Shown here: positions 48,201-63,200 of the stretch, one piece after another
Position numbering within the stretch: the first letter of the stretch is position 1
How the letters are laid out: each line of letters begins with the position of its first letter
From: Congeria kusceri
Lineage: Eukaryota; Mollusca; Bivalvia; Myida; Dreissenidae
Direction of reading: 5' to 3'
DNA length: 64,000 nucleotides
Assembly (NCBI GenBank): GCA_027627225.1
Contig: CM051027.1
Span: 90,766,151-90,830,150, forward strand
Position numbers and translations under genes: made by a program
Notes under the pieces: model-generated
What the model saw: the letters and a program-made list of their open reading frames with translations, nothing else
What the model was told of the DNA's origin: nothing
The model's database searches: none

Positions 48201-51200
48201 CTATACTACATCTCTTGGGCGTTCTTCTGCAACCATGGCTACCTCAATCCTATGGCTTTCTTAGCCAGGACACCAACAGGATAGCGAACTTCGGCATTTA
48301 CTTTGATCTTGTCCAAAGAAGTCGCCATCAGTTAGCGACCTGAGGAAAGCGATAGAAACACAGTGCAAACTTGTAAGAAATGTCATGATTGAAGAAGGAA
48401 TCCCGAAGAAACACCAAGGATGTTGTAAGGATGCATGGTGGACATAGTGGGGTAGTGAACAAAAGTAAGACTTCCGAAAACAACTGCAGTTGTTACACCA
48501 CAGTAAGGAGGCCATTGACGTAGTAAGAATGCCTTATCGTCCCAGAGTGGTCCTTGAGCCATTTTTGTGTGTTTCCATGGCTACTACCTCAGCTATACTA
48601 CATCTCTTGGGCGTTCTTCTGCAACCATGGCTACCTCAATCCTATGGCTTTCTTAGCCAGGACACCAACAGGATAGCGAACTTCGGCATTTACTTTGATC
48701 TTGTCCAAAGAAGTCGCCATCAGTTAGCGACCTGAGGCATCCTTGGGGTCCCTGTGGTGTCTTCCTGAGTTCTCACCACAACCCCACAGCGTCCAAACAA
48801 TCCTAATGTGTCCTGGATCGCCGTAATAACGCAGTAAGGACGCGAGTCTGGTGACGGGGGTATAAGGTAAATAGTCATTTACTAACAAAGCTTATCAGCA
48901 AGAAACAGCTTACCAGCAAAAAACTTACCCAACACACTGGTATGTTTTGCCAGCAGTTGATGGGTCACGAATGGCAGCTAAAATACCGAGTGCAACATCT
49001 CGAGGCTGAAATACAAGACGTGAATATTGTCTTTATGAATATCAGCATCTAACATCGGGTTTCAACTGACAAGTCCAAACGTGAAATAGTTCCTCTTGTA
49101 GTAAGTCGAACAGCAAGATAAAAGTATTTTACAAAAAACTTTTTTTCGATTTTATACACCAAAATCTGGTATTAATTGTCTACCCTGAATCATTATCAAA
49201 CACATTGCGATCTAAATGCCTACCAGTCCAAGAAGTGTCAACATGATGCGATACTTACTAAGACAGGCATCCTCACTGCCTCCCCACTGTTGTGTAGAGG
49301 GATGTACTTGGGGTAATGCTGTCCCTGCCAGAACGGTCTGAACTTCCTTATGTACCGACCTGGAGGAACAATAGTAGTTAACTGACATCCATACAATATT
49401 GAAATACAAAAACATCAAAATATTTGGCTTTACTGTAATATGGAAAATAATGCAATACTATGCACTAGTACAGGACAACAACTGGGTGCTTACTTTATAA
49501 AAGAATTACAGTGATTTCAACTGATGCAGAATCCTGCTTTTTGATGCAATCAAAATGCAATTTACACATTTTTGACTCAAGCAAATAATCTGGCTTGCAT
49601 CATTTTGATGCAACTATTTTTGATTGGCCGACTTGAAAAGCATATCTAGACAATAATATTTCTTTTCTTTTATAATATTTATGGTGTTTTATTGCAAAAC
49701 ATTCAAGTTCTGACCTTTGATTAACACAAATTACCATTTTCAAAGCATTTAATATATACTTAATCAAAACTCCTTCAGCATCACATATTAAAAGCTTCTT
49801 TTAATACATAATGAAAGATAGTAACATACAGTAATCAACACACGACATAGTGACATGCAAATATGTTCCAATGGCAAAGTTGCGTTGAATGGTGTACACA
49901 ATGATTTGTGGCAGTGCCACTCAATAACGCGCACGAGGGACATCATAAAAAACACACATAAATATTGAATAATGGTTATGTCCCCCTCTTGTCTTCAGAA
50001 CCGCAGTGCATCCCTGAGGCATGGAAAGAACAAAAGTGGTCACCTGGTCCAAAGGGATGCTGACCACTCTTGTTCTTTCCATGCGTTTTTTAATGTACTG
50101 TAAAACCATTATTATTCGTGGGTCAGCTCAACCATGAATTCAAATGTACGACGAAAGTTTATGTCCGAAGTCTTATATCCGAAATTATTAGTATCTGCAC
50201 TACTGTGACGCCAGACTAAAGGGGCGCAATTTACTTTTGACCCATGTTTGGGTGATTGTGTTACCTCCCTTGATAATTATTTACTGTTTATACTGACATA
50301 ATGTTAAATTATACTTTAACTATGTTTGAAAAAAAAAAATGGTATGATGTCTCCTTCTTGAAAGAACAGGTAATACTGACAGAATACTTGAAAGGTACAG
50401 ATTGCTCAATTATCACGCACGTATCGATATTCGCAGTTTGTCACTTGTTGTCAAGCGCTTAACTGGCTTTGTGTCAAACTGCCATTAATAGGACCCACTG
50501 TTTTATTACAATTATACAAGACACTATGGGTACCACTATTAATTGGACTGTTTTTTGCGGTACTGGTATATTGCACCTATGTTTAATCCCGCTAATTGGT
50601 ATGGTGTTGGTACACTAAGGACCACGTTATTGCGAGATTGAGACGATAAGATACGGACAATGCGGGTAATTGACACGTTGTTGTTTAAGCGGATGTCAAC
50701 TGATCGTAAGGGTTGTTACAATAAACAAAAAGCACATAGATACAGTATTTTTTTTAGGTTTTTGGCAAAAACTCGAAATCCACGAATTTAAGATCCAACG
50801 AATATGCCAAATTTTACGAATCCACGAAATTTCATGTCAACAAAATTAAATGAATCCACAGTATTTAAAGCAGGTTTGCATAAGTGATGCATTAGGAGTT
50901 TTGAACAGTACATGTATTCCTGTGACCCCTGAAATTTTCATTATGTCTCCTTGAAATTTCGAGCTAGGGGTCATTTGACTCCTGGTTTTGAGAATCTACA
51001 GAAATCCCTGGAATTACGACAAAGGGAAAACATTCATTAAGAAATACTGGTAAAAACATTTCAAATGTATTTCTCACTTAAAGTATACAAAATAAGTGTT
51101 AAGAAAAAATCTTCTGTTGTACAAGGTTGTTCTTGACTTACAGATCTAGTACCAAATAAACATCAACAATGTGTCAAAATGTGCCTGAGCAAATACATAA

Positions 51201-54200
51201 AAAAAATCCCTGCTCGTCTTGAGAAGACAATGATGCTATCATTACAATAAACACTGAATGCTACAAATCAACCCCTAATGCATACCTCTGCCCAGGTAGT
51301 ATGTGGTGAAGTAGTCATTGGTATCAATGAACTCGGATGGTCGGATGATGGTGGCAGATGGGAACTCCCCCTTTACTGACTCCTCACCCACTCCCTGGCA
51401 GATGAACATGATATTCACATAGCAAACACACACACTGGATATGGATAATCGGATACTGCAGCACAACTAAAACTTACGATACTTATTTCAGAAGTTCTCT
51501 TTAGTTCTATTAATAACGTCAACCTGGCAAACATTCAAACTTCTGATTTATGAATAATGAAACTTCTGATTAATGAATAATGAATTAAATAATTTATGAT
51601 TATGAATAGTAATGCTCAACCGTCCAGTTTACCTTTGCCATTTTGTTTGTAATATGACTATATGTAAATTATGTATGACTTAAATCTATCATCAAGATTG
51701 TTTAACTGTATAGGCTACACAAGAGGGCCATAAGGCCCTAGGTCGCTCACCTGAGGAGCTACGGAATTAAATTGTTATGAGCAAGTTACATGAAGATTCT
51801 GCTAAAAATGTGGCCTCTAGATTGTTCACAAGCTTGTTTTTTTCAATTTGGCCTGGTGACCTAGTATTTTACCACATGTGACCTGGTTTTGAATATGTCC
51901 AAGATATTATTACTACAAATGTTCTGAGAAAGTTTCATGATGATTGGGATACAAATGTGGCCTCTAGAGTATTCACAAGCTTTTAAATTTTTTCAATATA
52001 TTCATATAAGGAAAACTGAAACCCCTCCCCTCCCCTGGCGGCCATGTTTTTCAACACAAAGGAACCATTTTCTTACTCGGCCAATATATCATATGAACAA
52101 ATGTTCTGAGCAAGTTTCGTGTTGACTGGGCAAAAAATGTGACTTCTAGAGTGTTCACAAGCTTTTTCTACAGCCATATAAGGAAAACTGCCCCGCCCCC
52201 TGGCGGCCATGCTTTTCAACAGAATGAAACCATTTTCGAACTCGGCCAAGATATCATAAGAACAAAGGTTCTGAGCAAGTTTTAAAATGTGACTTCTAGA
52301 GTGTTCACAAGCTTTTTCTATAGCCACATAAGGAAAACTGCCCCCACCCTACTGGCGGCCATGTTTTTCAACAGACCGGAACCATTTTCAAACTTGGCCG
52401 AGATATCATAAGAAAAAAGGGGTTCTGAGCAAGATTCACGTTGATTGGGCCAAAAATGTGACTTTTAGAGTGTTCAAAAGCTTTTTATTCAATTTGACCT
52501 AGAGACCTTTTTGACCCCACTTGACCCAGTTTCGCACATGGCCGAGATATAATTGGGACAAATGTTCTGACCAAGTTTAATGAAGATTGGGCAATAAATG
52601 TGAGCGTTCACAAGGTAAGTGTTGACAATGTAAGACGGACAAAAGGCGATCACAAAAGCTCACCATGAGCATGTTGTGCTCAGGTGAGCTAAAAAAATTA
52701 ATGAATTGTTTCTCAGGCACTTTTTCCAAAAGATCAGGAGGGAGGGGGAATTTTTTTTTATCGAAGTATTTTTTTCTCCTACTCTTTTCTATTGGCACTA
52801 TGAAATGGCTTATTAAAACAAGTAAATAAGTACAGCCTAAAGACAACTTTAAGTTTTTATAACAACATAAGCATCCCTTTATAAAATTCTAAATATAGAT
52901 TTATTTATCACAAATGGTCATTTATGTAAGCTGACGTAAACAGGCAATCAATGTGAATGTTCATAATTAACGTAAGTGCCTTTAACTTGATATACCATCA
53001 GCATTAAAGAACATCTATTTATAGAATTGAACTTTTTGTGATTCATACTTTTATAACTGTCAAAAATAGGAATTATTTGTGCAATAAAGCACGAATAATT
53101 TTTCGAAAGGAAAATCACCACTTGTCAAAGCAGCTGGAATTTTCTTTTGTTTCCATAGGACTTATATTGACACAGATTTTCTTCAAAAAATATGGAATGC
53201 TATTTCACAAGCAAAAGCATCTATGAAACTAAAGTTTAAATCAAAAATTAGACAATATTTATAAATGTTCCCAATTGAATATGACATTTTTTTGCAAAAT
53301 TTACCCAGTATTTCACAATTTGTGTATATCCGATTAATATAATTAAATCAGACAAGAAGAAGGTTTCTGGAAATACCGAAATCTCTACCGGGTTACTATT
53401 CTTCCGCTATGTTAAAATGTGGATTCGTTAAATTTTAAAATGCTGTCCATGGGATCTAATTCAATACAACGTAATTTAAGTAATAGTTCTTATGAACGTT
53501 TATATAGTTTGTTCGTCCGAAATCTGTTTCTTATATACAAAAGGCGTTGTTCAAAAGCACTTGGTACGAACGGAATATACTATAATGTACATGCTGGTTT
53601 ACTCCCGAGTCTTCACCAGTTATCGCATACAGAAAATAGACGATAGACAGTTTCCAAAATGTTAATAATTCACAGATTTCAATGCGTTGTTGTTGTATTT
53701 TGTTCGGTAACATGCCCATTAGAAACACTTTCTGCTAAGTTTTACTTTTATTAACATATTTCTGAACTGAACCTTTAAAACCCGGACGCGATCGCCCCAA
53801 AATAGTAAATTGTTTTGGCATTAAATCAAATTCGTGGCGGGCCATAAAACAAGAGGTGTCGGAGGATAGCGCGCTCGACTTTTCTTGTGCTTGTCAGAGT
53901 TACTGGCTTTTTTTTCCTAAAACAAGAAATATGGAAATTCCACAAAAAAACAAACTTTTCTAACGAAATGCATTAAAGTCAGCACATCAATAAAATTTTA
54001 AGTAAAAGTGACATTGACCTTGACCCCACCAACCCCATATGCAATCCCAAGCAAGGTCTCTATATAAGGTATTAAGTTTCATTAAATATCTCAATGCATT
54101 CTCAAGTTATGCTCTGAAACCGTTTTTCTATTTTTTGGTACATTGACCTTGACCCCACCCACCATATACGCAATCCCAAGCGAGGTCTTGATATAAGGTA

Positions 54201-57200
54201 TCTATGTATAAAGTTTCATTAAAATATCTCAATGCATTCTCAAGTTATTGAGCAGAAACAGTTTTTCTATTTTAGTAACAGTGACCTTGACCTTGACCTA
54301 TACGCAATCCCAACAGAGGTCTCGATATAAGGTATGTATGTTTTAAGTTTCATTAAAATACCTCAATGCGTTCTTAAGTTATTGAGCGGAAACCGTTTTT
54401 CTTTTCTTAGTAATGGTGACCTTGACCCCACCCACCCCACATGCAATCCCAAGTGAGGTCTCGATATAAGGTATGTATGTATAAAGTTTCATTAAATATC
54501 ACAATGCGTTCTTAAGTTATTGAGCGGAAACCCTTTTTCTATTTTTAGTAACAGTGACCTTGACCCCACCCACCCCATATGCAATTCCAAACGAGGTCTC
54601 GATATAAGGTATCTATGTATTAAGTTTCATAAAAATATCTCAATGCGTTCTCAAGTTATTGAGCGGAAACCGTTTTCTATTTATAGTAATAGTGACCTTG
54701 ACCTTGACCCCACCCACCCCATATGCAATTCCAAGTGAGGTCTTGATATAAGGTATCTATTTATTAAGTTATATTAGAAATACCTCAATTTGGTCTCAAG
54801 TAATTGAGTGGAAACTGTTTTTCTATTTTTAGTAAGTGACCTTGACCCCACCCACCCAATATGCAATCCTTTCTCGAGTTAGAGAGTGGAAACGAAAAGT
54901 TGAGAAACTAGCTTAGCTTATCGAAAAACTTTAACCTGTCCATATAGCTTATATATAAAATTTCAAAACGTAAAAAGGCCCATAATTTTGACAAATTTCA
55001 AACTAGAGTTATCAAAATTGGCCCATGAGTTTGAATGAAATCCCTTAAGCCATTCCTGAGAAACCAGCTTACCGAAAAACTTTAACCGGTCCATATAGCT
55101 TATGAAAAATTTCTAAGTATAAAAAGGCCCATAATTTTAACAAATTTCAAACTAGAGTTACCAAACTTGGCCTATAGGTTCATTTTAATGTGGGAAATGA
55201 ATGTTTTAAGTTTGAATGAAATCCCTAAAGCCATCCCTGAGAAACTAGCTTACCGAAAAACTTTAACCTAGCTCGGACGCCGACGCCGGGTCGAGTAGAA
55301 TAGCTTGCCTTTTCTTCAAAAAGTCGAGCTTATAACGTAGCGGCGCTGCCCGAGAAACAAATATTTTTTTTTTAAGCCATACCAGACTTTTTCACTTATT
55401 TATCACCTTCTAAAATGCGAAAGCACTGATGCCTTACACGCAATGGTAGTTGTATAGCTTAGAAAAATTGACCTGACACTGACCTTTATGCATGTATATA
55501 TAAATTAATATTAAAAAGCAATTCCAACAAATATATTACATTCCATTAGGAAAACATGCAAATTCTGTTTTATTTCACTAAAAATACAATTGCTGTATTA
55601 ACAATGTGACTATCAACAATGTAAGAACCAAAAGCAACAAAGCCGACAGATAAATATTGGAAATCATTCAAGCATTAAGCTATACTAACAGTTCAATAAT
55701 CACAAGTATCAGGTGAATTTGTCGTAGCTACATTTTCTTTTATTTAAAATATGCTTTAAAGATAGCTCGACTTAGGTACAAGTTCTAGACTGTACGGAAA
55801 GATCTAGAGAAAAGTAACAAGGAGCTGCACCCTGCTCCTTTTTGGTTGCTCACCCCCTGTTGCCCCTCTGGGCTGGCTAACACAGAAATGTTGAATATCT
55901 TTTGAAATTTCATATATTTTTTGCAAATATTCAATGACAAATTAATATTTTGTATAAAAACCTCAACAGCATTAGACTCATAACAACCCAGGATTAAGCA
56001 AATTTTTGGAAAATGTAAACAAACTGGTCCGTCTTTCCACACTGCTCCATTTTAGCAGCACTCTTTCATCCTAGATCTTTTCCGAAGACTAGTAGTACTT
56101 ACTTTGGAGAGGAGCCACTGAGATCCCCCAGGCCTGAACTTGCCGTCTGACTTGTGGCCTGCGTTGAGAGCTGAGACGTGTATAAGCCTCTCCACACCAC
56201 ACTCCCGGGCAATACGGGCAATCACCCTCGCACCCTTGTTGTGAACATCATCGTACGTGTAGTTCCTTCAGAGTAAGAAATGTAGAATGAAAATTACCCT
56301 TGTGCATAAACCAGGGTCCATACAAGCTGTTAAAACCAAAATGCCATGATTAATCCATGATATTGCTGAGCTTTCCATGATACAATCCGAACATACTAAA
56401 GTCAAAATAGTACACTGATATCCACATTTTATTTGATCGACATCATTACATGATAAAATTATTTGTTTAGGCGGATTCGCGCTCTGTAAAATAGAATTGC
56501 TTGTAGCGCTTCAATACATGTCTGTTCATCATTACGCTGTTGATTTTGATTTTCTGTTTGAATATATTCCAATGGATTTGATCATTTGTATGCACTTACA
56601 GACATATTCAAGGATACTTTACAACTCTCCATGACAATTTTTGAAAATTCCATGATTTTTCCATGATAAAATTTTGTTTGTTTGTTTGTTTGGATTTTTC
56701 GCGTATTCAACAGTATTTCAGTCACATAACGGCGGTCAGTTAACCTACTCACACTTTTCCTGGGTAAGCTGGTTTACCAGTACTAAGTGCACATACTTAT
56801 GCCAGTAACTGACAACTGCCCTACTTGAATCAGAGGTAGGGGGAGAATGGCCGTAGAAATAATTTCATGACCAATTCCATGATAAAATCCAAATTCTCAA
56901 GATTCCATGATTTTTCCAGAGAAAGCCCATTTTCCATGACTTCCAGATCCGTACTTACCCTGATAAACTGTGTTCAATACTTTCTACATTTATCAACTAT
57001 CAGGGCTCAGCCTAGGGACAAATTTTAGGGAGAAGTCACTTTTCCCTCAGTTCAGTTTAGGGAGAAGTGAGGCCACTTCAAGGAGAAGTGTTTTCCAAAA
57101 AGCGCTTAACCATAATTTTGCTTGTTATTACCATCATCAGACCATGTCAATCATTATCATAGTACCAAGTCCATCATCATCATCATCATCATCAGGTCAT

Positions 57201-60200
57201 TATATTTTCAAGTTGTATTAGATTATTCTAGTTTCCAAGTTTTTTTTCCAAGTTTCCATTCTAGCAATACACGCATCAATAAAACTATAAATTTTAATAT
57301 TTTTTTTATCTATACGTTCACAGTGCATCATAAAACATTGTTTTTCTTTGGAATTAAAAATTATATATTAATTATATTTTGTTAGTTATTAATTCTTTTT
57401 TTTTTCAATAAAACACTTCGTTAAAATTACCTTGAAAGTATTTATCTAATTTGAACAAACAATAAAATCCGTTAAAAACACCAGTCATTAATAATAATAC
57501 ATGTTAAATCTAAGAAGAGTGACAGCGTGACGTAATCAATTAGATTGGGCTTTCAAATCTGCAAGCCGTTAGCTATTAGCAACGGTGTCGGTTAGACTTC
57601 AAAAAGTCTTTGATGTGACTGCCGAGATGGGGCCATTGTCTAGCAGTTTGTAGACCTAAGCGTGTAACACGATTAGCACGTGGTCAGTGAAAAAAGCATC
57701 AATCAATACCACTGTATATGAACAATGCAAGCACTGTCGATAGAGCATTAATGAATTAGTGTTCCAGAGGAAATGTCAAGGGTGTGAGCAAAATCACACA
57801 GTTGCTTTATTGCATAGAATAAAATAGATATTTAAATGGGGTGATGAAATAAACGTCTTGGAATTAAAATGGAAACTGTATTACGAGAGAAATTATTGGA
57901 TATAAACATGAATATTTACATCTAGTGTGGATTGATATGTGTTTTGCGTATCAGGTAATTATATGCGTTTTTGAAATTTACTTTGATTACATTCTCTTTT
58001 TTTTTATGGAAGTTGACTTCACAGCTTTTATGACTGGTGTTTGATTGATAATTATTACTATGCGAAGTTTAATACAGACAGCGAAGTGGACTTCTCCTTG
58101 ATGAAATTTATGGGCAATGTCAATAGGTCCAGGACGAAATTATCGCCCACGTCAAACTTCACGGCTATGCCCTGAGTATCTAGTGGGAGTGGCATGTCTG
58201 ACAACCAAACCCTACCAGTAGTTACCTGACACAATTTGCAAGCAGTTATTTTAACAGAAACATCAGTGGAAATACAGTCACAGTAGGCAACAGAAGGGAA
58301 TATTATGGACAAAATATCTTTTTATTTATCAATCAGAAGAGGATGAAATACAGGGACCTACAGTGTTTCATATTCCTTGCCAATGCAGTTGATCACAACA
58401 TTGGAATACTGGCACACCCGGCGAATGGAGTCTTCATCCCGCAACTCTACGGGCTGAAAACAGACAAAGGTTAAATAGCATGAGTAATTATATCTGCTAA
58501 ACACGCTTCCGAAATATGGTTGCAGTCTGTTTTCAACAGACATGTCAATACTTAAGCTTTTACTGTTGGAATATTATTAGAATTTTTAGCCATAAAATAT
58601 AATACTAAGGCTAATAATCCTTATAATGAAAACATTCAGGCCATTAATGTACCTGTATGTCTGCTGAAAAACCATACTGAATAGAAGTTAAACATGTGAC
58701 ACTGTATTGAGCAATTTTTTATTAATCCTCAATAAAGACTTACATTAAACAGAATCTGCCCCAAGTCTCCCATGAGTTTCAGGTCCCTAACTTCCATTGG
58801 TTCACCTCTGTATGGAATTATCACCTGAGTCCCAATTTTACCTGAAATGATCATTAAAACTGATTCATGATTTTCACTAAATAAAATTGTATATTTTTAT
58901 TCATTAAAAATAAACTAATCTTTAACAGTGTATATAGTAAATTCATGTATTCATTAAGCCCATTGTCAATGCTCAGTTTCAAAATTTAAAACTATTGTTA
59001 AAACTGATAAATGTTATGTATATACATAATTACTGAAACTATTTTCTATGAATTTAAAGAAATACAGAGATTTCATTTATATCCAAATATATAACATTGC
59101 TTACCCAATCTGTTGACCAAGACATATCCCAGAGTTCCCTTAGCACCAAACACTGTTACCACAAGCCCACTGAAAGATGACCTGCCCCCAGTTCCACGTT
59201 TGTAGTTTGTCAGGTTGATGTCCGAAGCCTTGTGACGCTTTACCATGTACACGGAGCCAAGCCTCTCCGGAATCCGCAGGGCTGGAAAGAAACAAACCCT
59301 TATCTGAAATATCTGTTTCTTAACATGTTATTTTGGTTGAAGCTTTGTATAGTAAGGGAAGCAACAGATTTATGATTGGAGCATACTAAGGCACTCCCAA
59401 CAGTGTCGCTGTTGGGGTAGTTCAATAGAAATGTTAAGTCTGCCTCTCACGCTGGCGACATGGGATCAATCCCTCACAGATGCTAACTTAAAGTTTAAGA
59501 CCACGTGTAGTCTCAGTTACTATGTTAGCCAGTATTTGTTTCAATTTCTAGAATCTTAATTGCCAAGTGTCATCATACATTTAATGAAAAGTGGATGTTG
59601 GAGACTTAATAACACTACAACCATGTGCCCATACAATATTGTACAATTATTGGAGATTTACTTTATTTCTTCTACCTTAGGTGAATTATCGAAAAACAAA
59701 ATAAATCTTGAGATACGTTTACTTATGTCTAACTTTCAGACCAAAAATGATAGTGATACACAGCAAAGTTAATTTTACATGGAACATTGAACACGAGTAC
59801 TCTGTAGTACTTGAAGCACGCTGATGTCAATTTAACGTCACCTAAATGCCAAATTGAAGAGTGCTGTTCACTTTTTCGACATAGTCACCATCTGTAGCCA
59901 CACACCAATCCTAATTCAATGATGAAATAATCTCTCTCGATTTGTTGCATAATTCTAACTATGTTTCAAAGAGTTGTCCTGTCAGTTCATTCTAAAGGTT
60001 GGGAAATAAACGGAAATCTATAGGGGCTAAGTCCGGACTGTAGGGAGGGTTTACACTGCCCCTAAATTGCGCATGCCATTTGTACACAAATGTATTTCCA
60101 CACTTTGGTAATGTATCTGAGTTTTTTTTTGTTTAAATGTTTCCACCGGAGATCGTTTGAAACCAACGCAAAATTTGACAACGGAACGTAACTCAACATT

Positions 60201-63200
60201 GTCTGTTGACATCAAGCGATTATGCGAAGTCATGGCGATAAAACGCTGCTGGGAGGTAACCGTTCAACACAATATGTTCAAACTTAGGAAATGACTTCAA
60301 GACGTGACACTAAAATCAGACGCTTTCGCTCCAAAAATAAATAACATTTGACTATTCAACAGCACTTTGAGTGTGTTTCAAATGCATAAAAACTGGCATG
60401 CTTCAAGTCGCTGAAAAGTGGTTGCTATAGATACCAATAAATCTTCCATAAATTAAAGAAAACCAAAATTGTCACATGAGTGACGGATATACCCCCACAA
60501 TATGGCCTTGTCACAAAACTATGGCATTCATTCGAAAGAAATGGACAGAGAGAGAATGCTTAAATTTGTGAATGGTCAACAGTGTATTTGGAAAAATTTC
60601 ATTTCAATACAAGCCATAAACCTGTCAACATTTAGTGGTTTGTAAACAAAGTTGAACTTGGTCTGTATTTTATGATGATACACCTATGTAGGTGAAGCCT
60701 TTCATGAGTTAGTGTCCATGTTTTTCGGGAATTTAAGTCCAAAACCGGCCATTACTGTGTCAAAATTTATTGGTTTGTAACCAAAGTCGAACTTGACCTG
60801 TATTTTATGATGCTACACATGTGTACCAAAAATTATTTAAATATGTCAAGCCATTGTTGAGTTATCGTCAGGAAACTATGTTTTTAGGGAATTTAAGTCA
60901 AATAAAGGGCCATAACTGTCAAAATTTAGTGGTTTGTAACCAAAATCGAACTTGACCCATATTTTATGATGCTACATATGTATACCAAGAATTATTTGAA
61001 TATGTCAAGACATTCTTGACTTATCGTCCGGAAATCATGTTTTTATGGAATATTTAAGTCGAAAAGGGGCCATAACTCTGTCAAAATTTAGTGGTTTGTA
61101 ACCAAAATCGAAATTGACCTGTATTCTATGACGTTACACATGTGTACCAAAAATTATTTGAATATGTCAAGCCTTTCTTGAGTTATCATCCGGAAACCAT
61201 GTTTTTAGGGAATTTTAAGTCAAAAAGGGACCAAATCTCTGTCAAAATTTAGTGGTTTGTAACCAACATCGAACTTGACCTGTATTCTATGATGTTACAC
61301 GTGTGTACCAAAAATTATTTGAATATGTCAAGCCTTTCTTGAGTTATCATCCGGAAACGAAAAACCAACAGACCGACAAGCTCACTCCTATATGCCCCCC
61401 CTAAACTTCGTTTGTGGGGGTATAATAAACACTAATTTAAAAATAGCATAGGATATGTGTTGAACAAATTGTGCATGTGACTTCATTTAAGTTGACTGAA
61501 AATTAACTTTTGCAAAGAGAATTCCACCAATTTATAAAACAACCCTAGTATAAAGGCAATATACACATGTTCACACATTTCGATAGGTGTTAACACCACA
61601 GTGGACAGTAAACATTAGAGGCGTTAATAGTTTAATAAATGAGACGTTTAACGCGAATTTAGTGCTACCTTTTTAGAATGGGCTAAATTCGCTGTAACGT
61701 CTCATCGCCGAAAGGCAATTTACGTGGTAGAAAACTGAACGTTTAAAATTTCATAAATTTCCATTATTTGCAACAATAAAGTTATCCATCAATGTATTTT
61801 ACTTAAACAACACCTAAACTGCTTAACATGTGCTGAAATTTACCTAGGACATGCACTTAATTCCGATTTAAACTTTCGTATAAATCTACATTCATGTACA
61901 GACCGCCATGTTTACCTTGCCTTGTTTAACCCTTCAAATATGCTCAACCAATCGGATGATGAATGATAGAATTAAATGACAAATCGAAATGACGTAATCG
62001 CTTCAGTGTAGCAGACTAAGTTTACACAGTGGAGGACACCGAGATGTGTTTAAAATGCAATAGTGTGTAGGTTTAAATTGGTGTTGCATCCAAAATGGAA
62101 GTGTTATCGTACAAATATTAAACATTATTGCGGAATAAATTCTCTTTGCAGGTATGAAATTTTTAAAAAAATATTAATGCTAACCAAGCCATTTCAGTGC
62201 ACGAAAGTAGCGACCAAAATCCTTTCGCTACTCTACAGGCATATAGGGAGAAATTTCCACCACAGTTTTGGTCCTTCGCCGGTTGGACCCTCAAGGCCAA
62301 TATTGCCCATTTAAAAAGTAGCTCAATAACATACGCTCTTGGTTGTTCAACAAAAAAATCATTTTCCCATATATATATATACACTTGGTTGTTCAACAAT
62401 AAAAAATCATTTTCCTATATATATAAATTGACAAGGTAGCTCACTCGCCCTTTTCTATTGTAACGGAAGTCAATTGGGTGGTTTCAATGTATGAAATTAC
62501 AAATTTGGTTCCCAAAATCTACATAGCCCATGCATTTAGGACCGGGTACTACTTAAAATTATAACCAGTTAATCTATCTCAATCAACTTCCGTTACGATA
62601 GAAAATGGCGAGTGAGCTACCTTGTACATAGTTATACTATAGGGAATAGGATTATTTTTTATTTGTTGAACAACCAAGCGCCTATGCTCAATATTGGCAC
62701 TGGGCCTAACTAGCTGTACTTGTAAGCCCTATGCAAACACTGAGCTACTTTTTATATGGGCTGTACCGGGGAACAACCATTTCTGTGGTGGAAAGTTTTC
62801 CTTCTTTGTCTATATTGTTCCAACATGATTTTTATCGCTACTTTCACGTCCCGAAATTAGATAGTTAATGTCAACAGATTGCAACAAAAGTTACATACCT
62901 GGACAGATAAACCATTCTAATTAATGTTCCGTAAATATTTGTATGAAAACACTTTCATTTTGCATGCCTGAGCCATTTAAACCTACACACTACTGCATTT
63001 TTAAATAATCTCGCTGTCCTCCACTGTGTAAACTTTAATCGATATTCTGCTACGCTGTAGAAGTGTTACGTCATTCTATTGGTCCATATCTGACAGAGCC
63101 TCACTGACTCTGATTGGTTTGAGTGCTAAATGAGGCTGCAATTTTGGGAATTTCTACATACATGTGATAGATGTATACACAAGTTTAAATCGGAATTAAA

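Noticed and set aside
48098..48735. Two identical 81-codon frames
   Set aside because: They are identical only because the DNA was duplicated; no family motif or splice context supports a gene.
58076..58229. Minus-strand frame [20 protein letters not shown] with an acceptor-like TGTCAG upstream, lying between NDUFA9 exons 4 and 5
   Set aside because: Exons 4 and 5 already join in phase without it, it ends in a stop, and I know no NDUFA9 equivalent. It could be a retroelement fragment.
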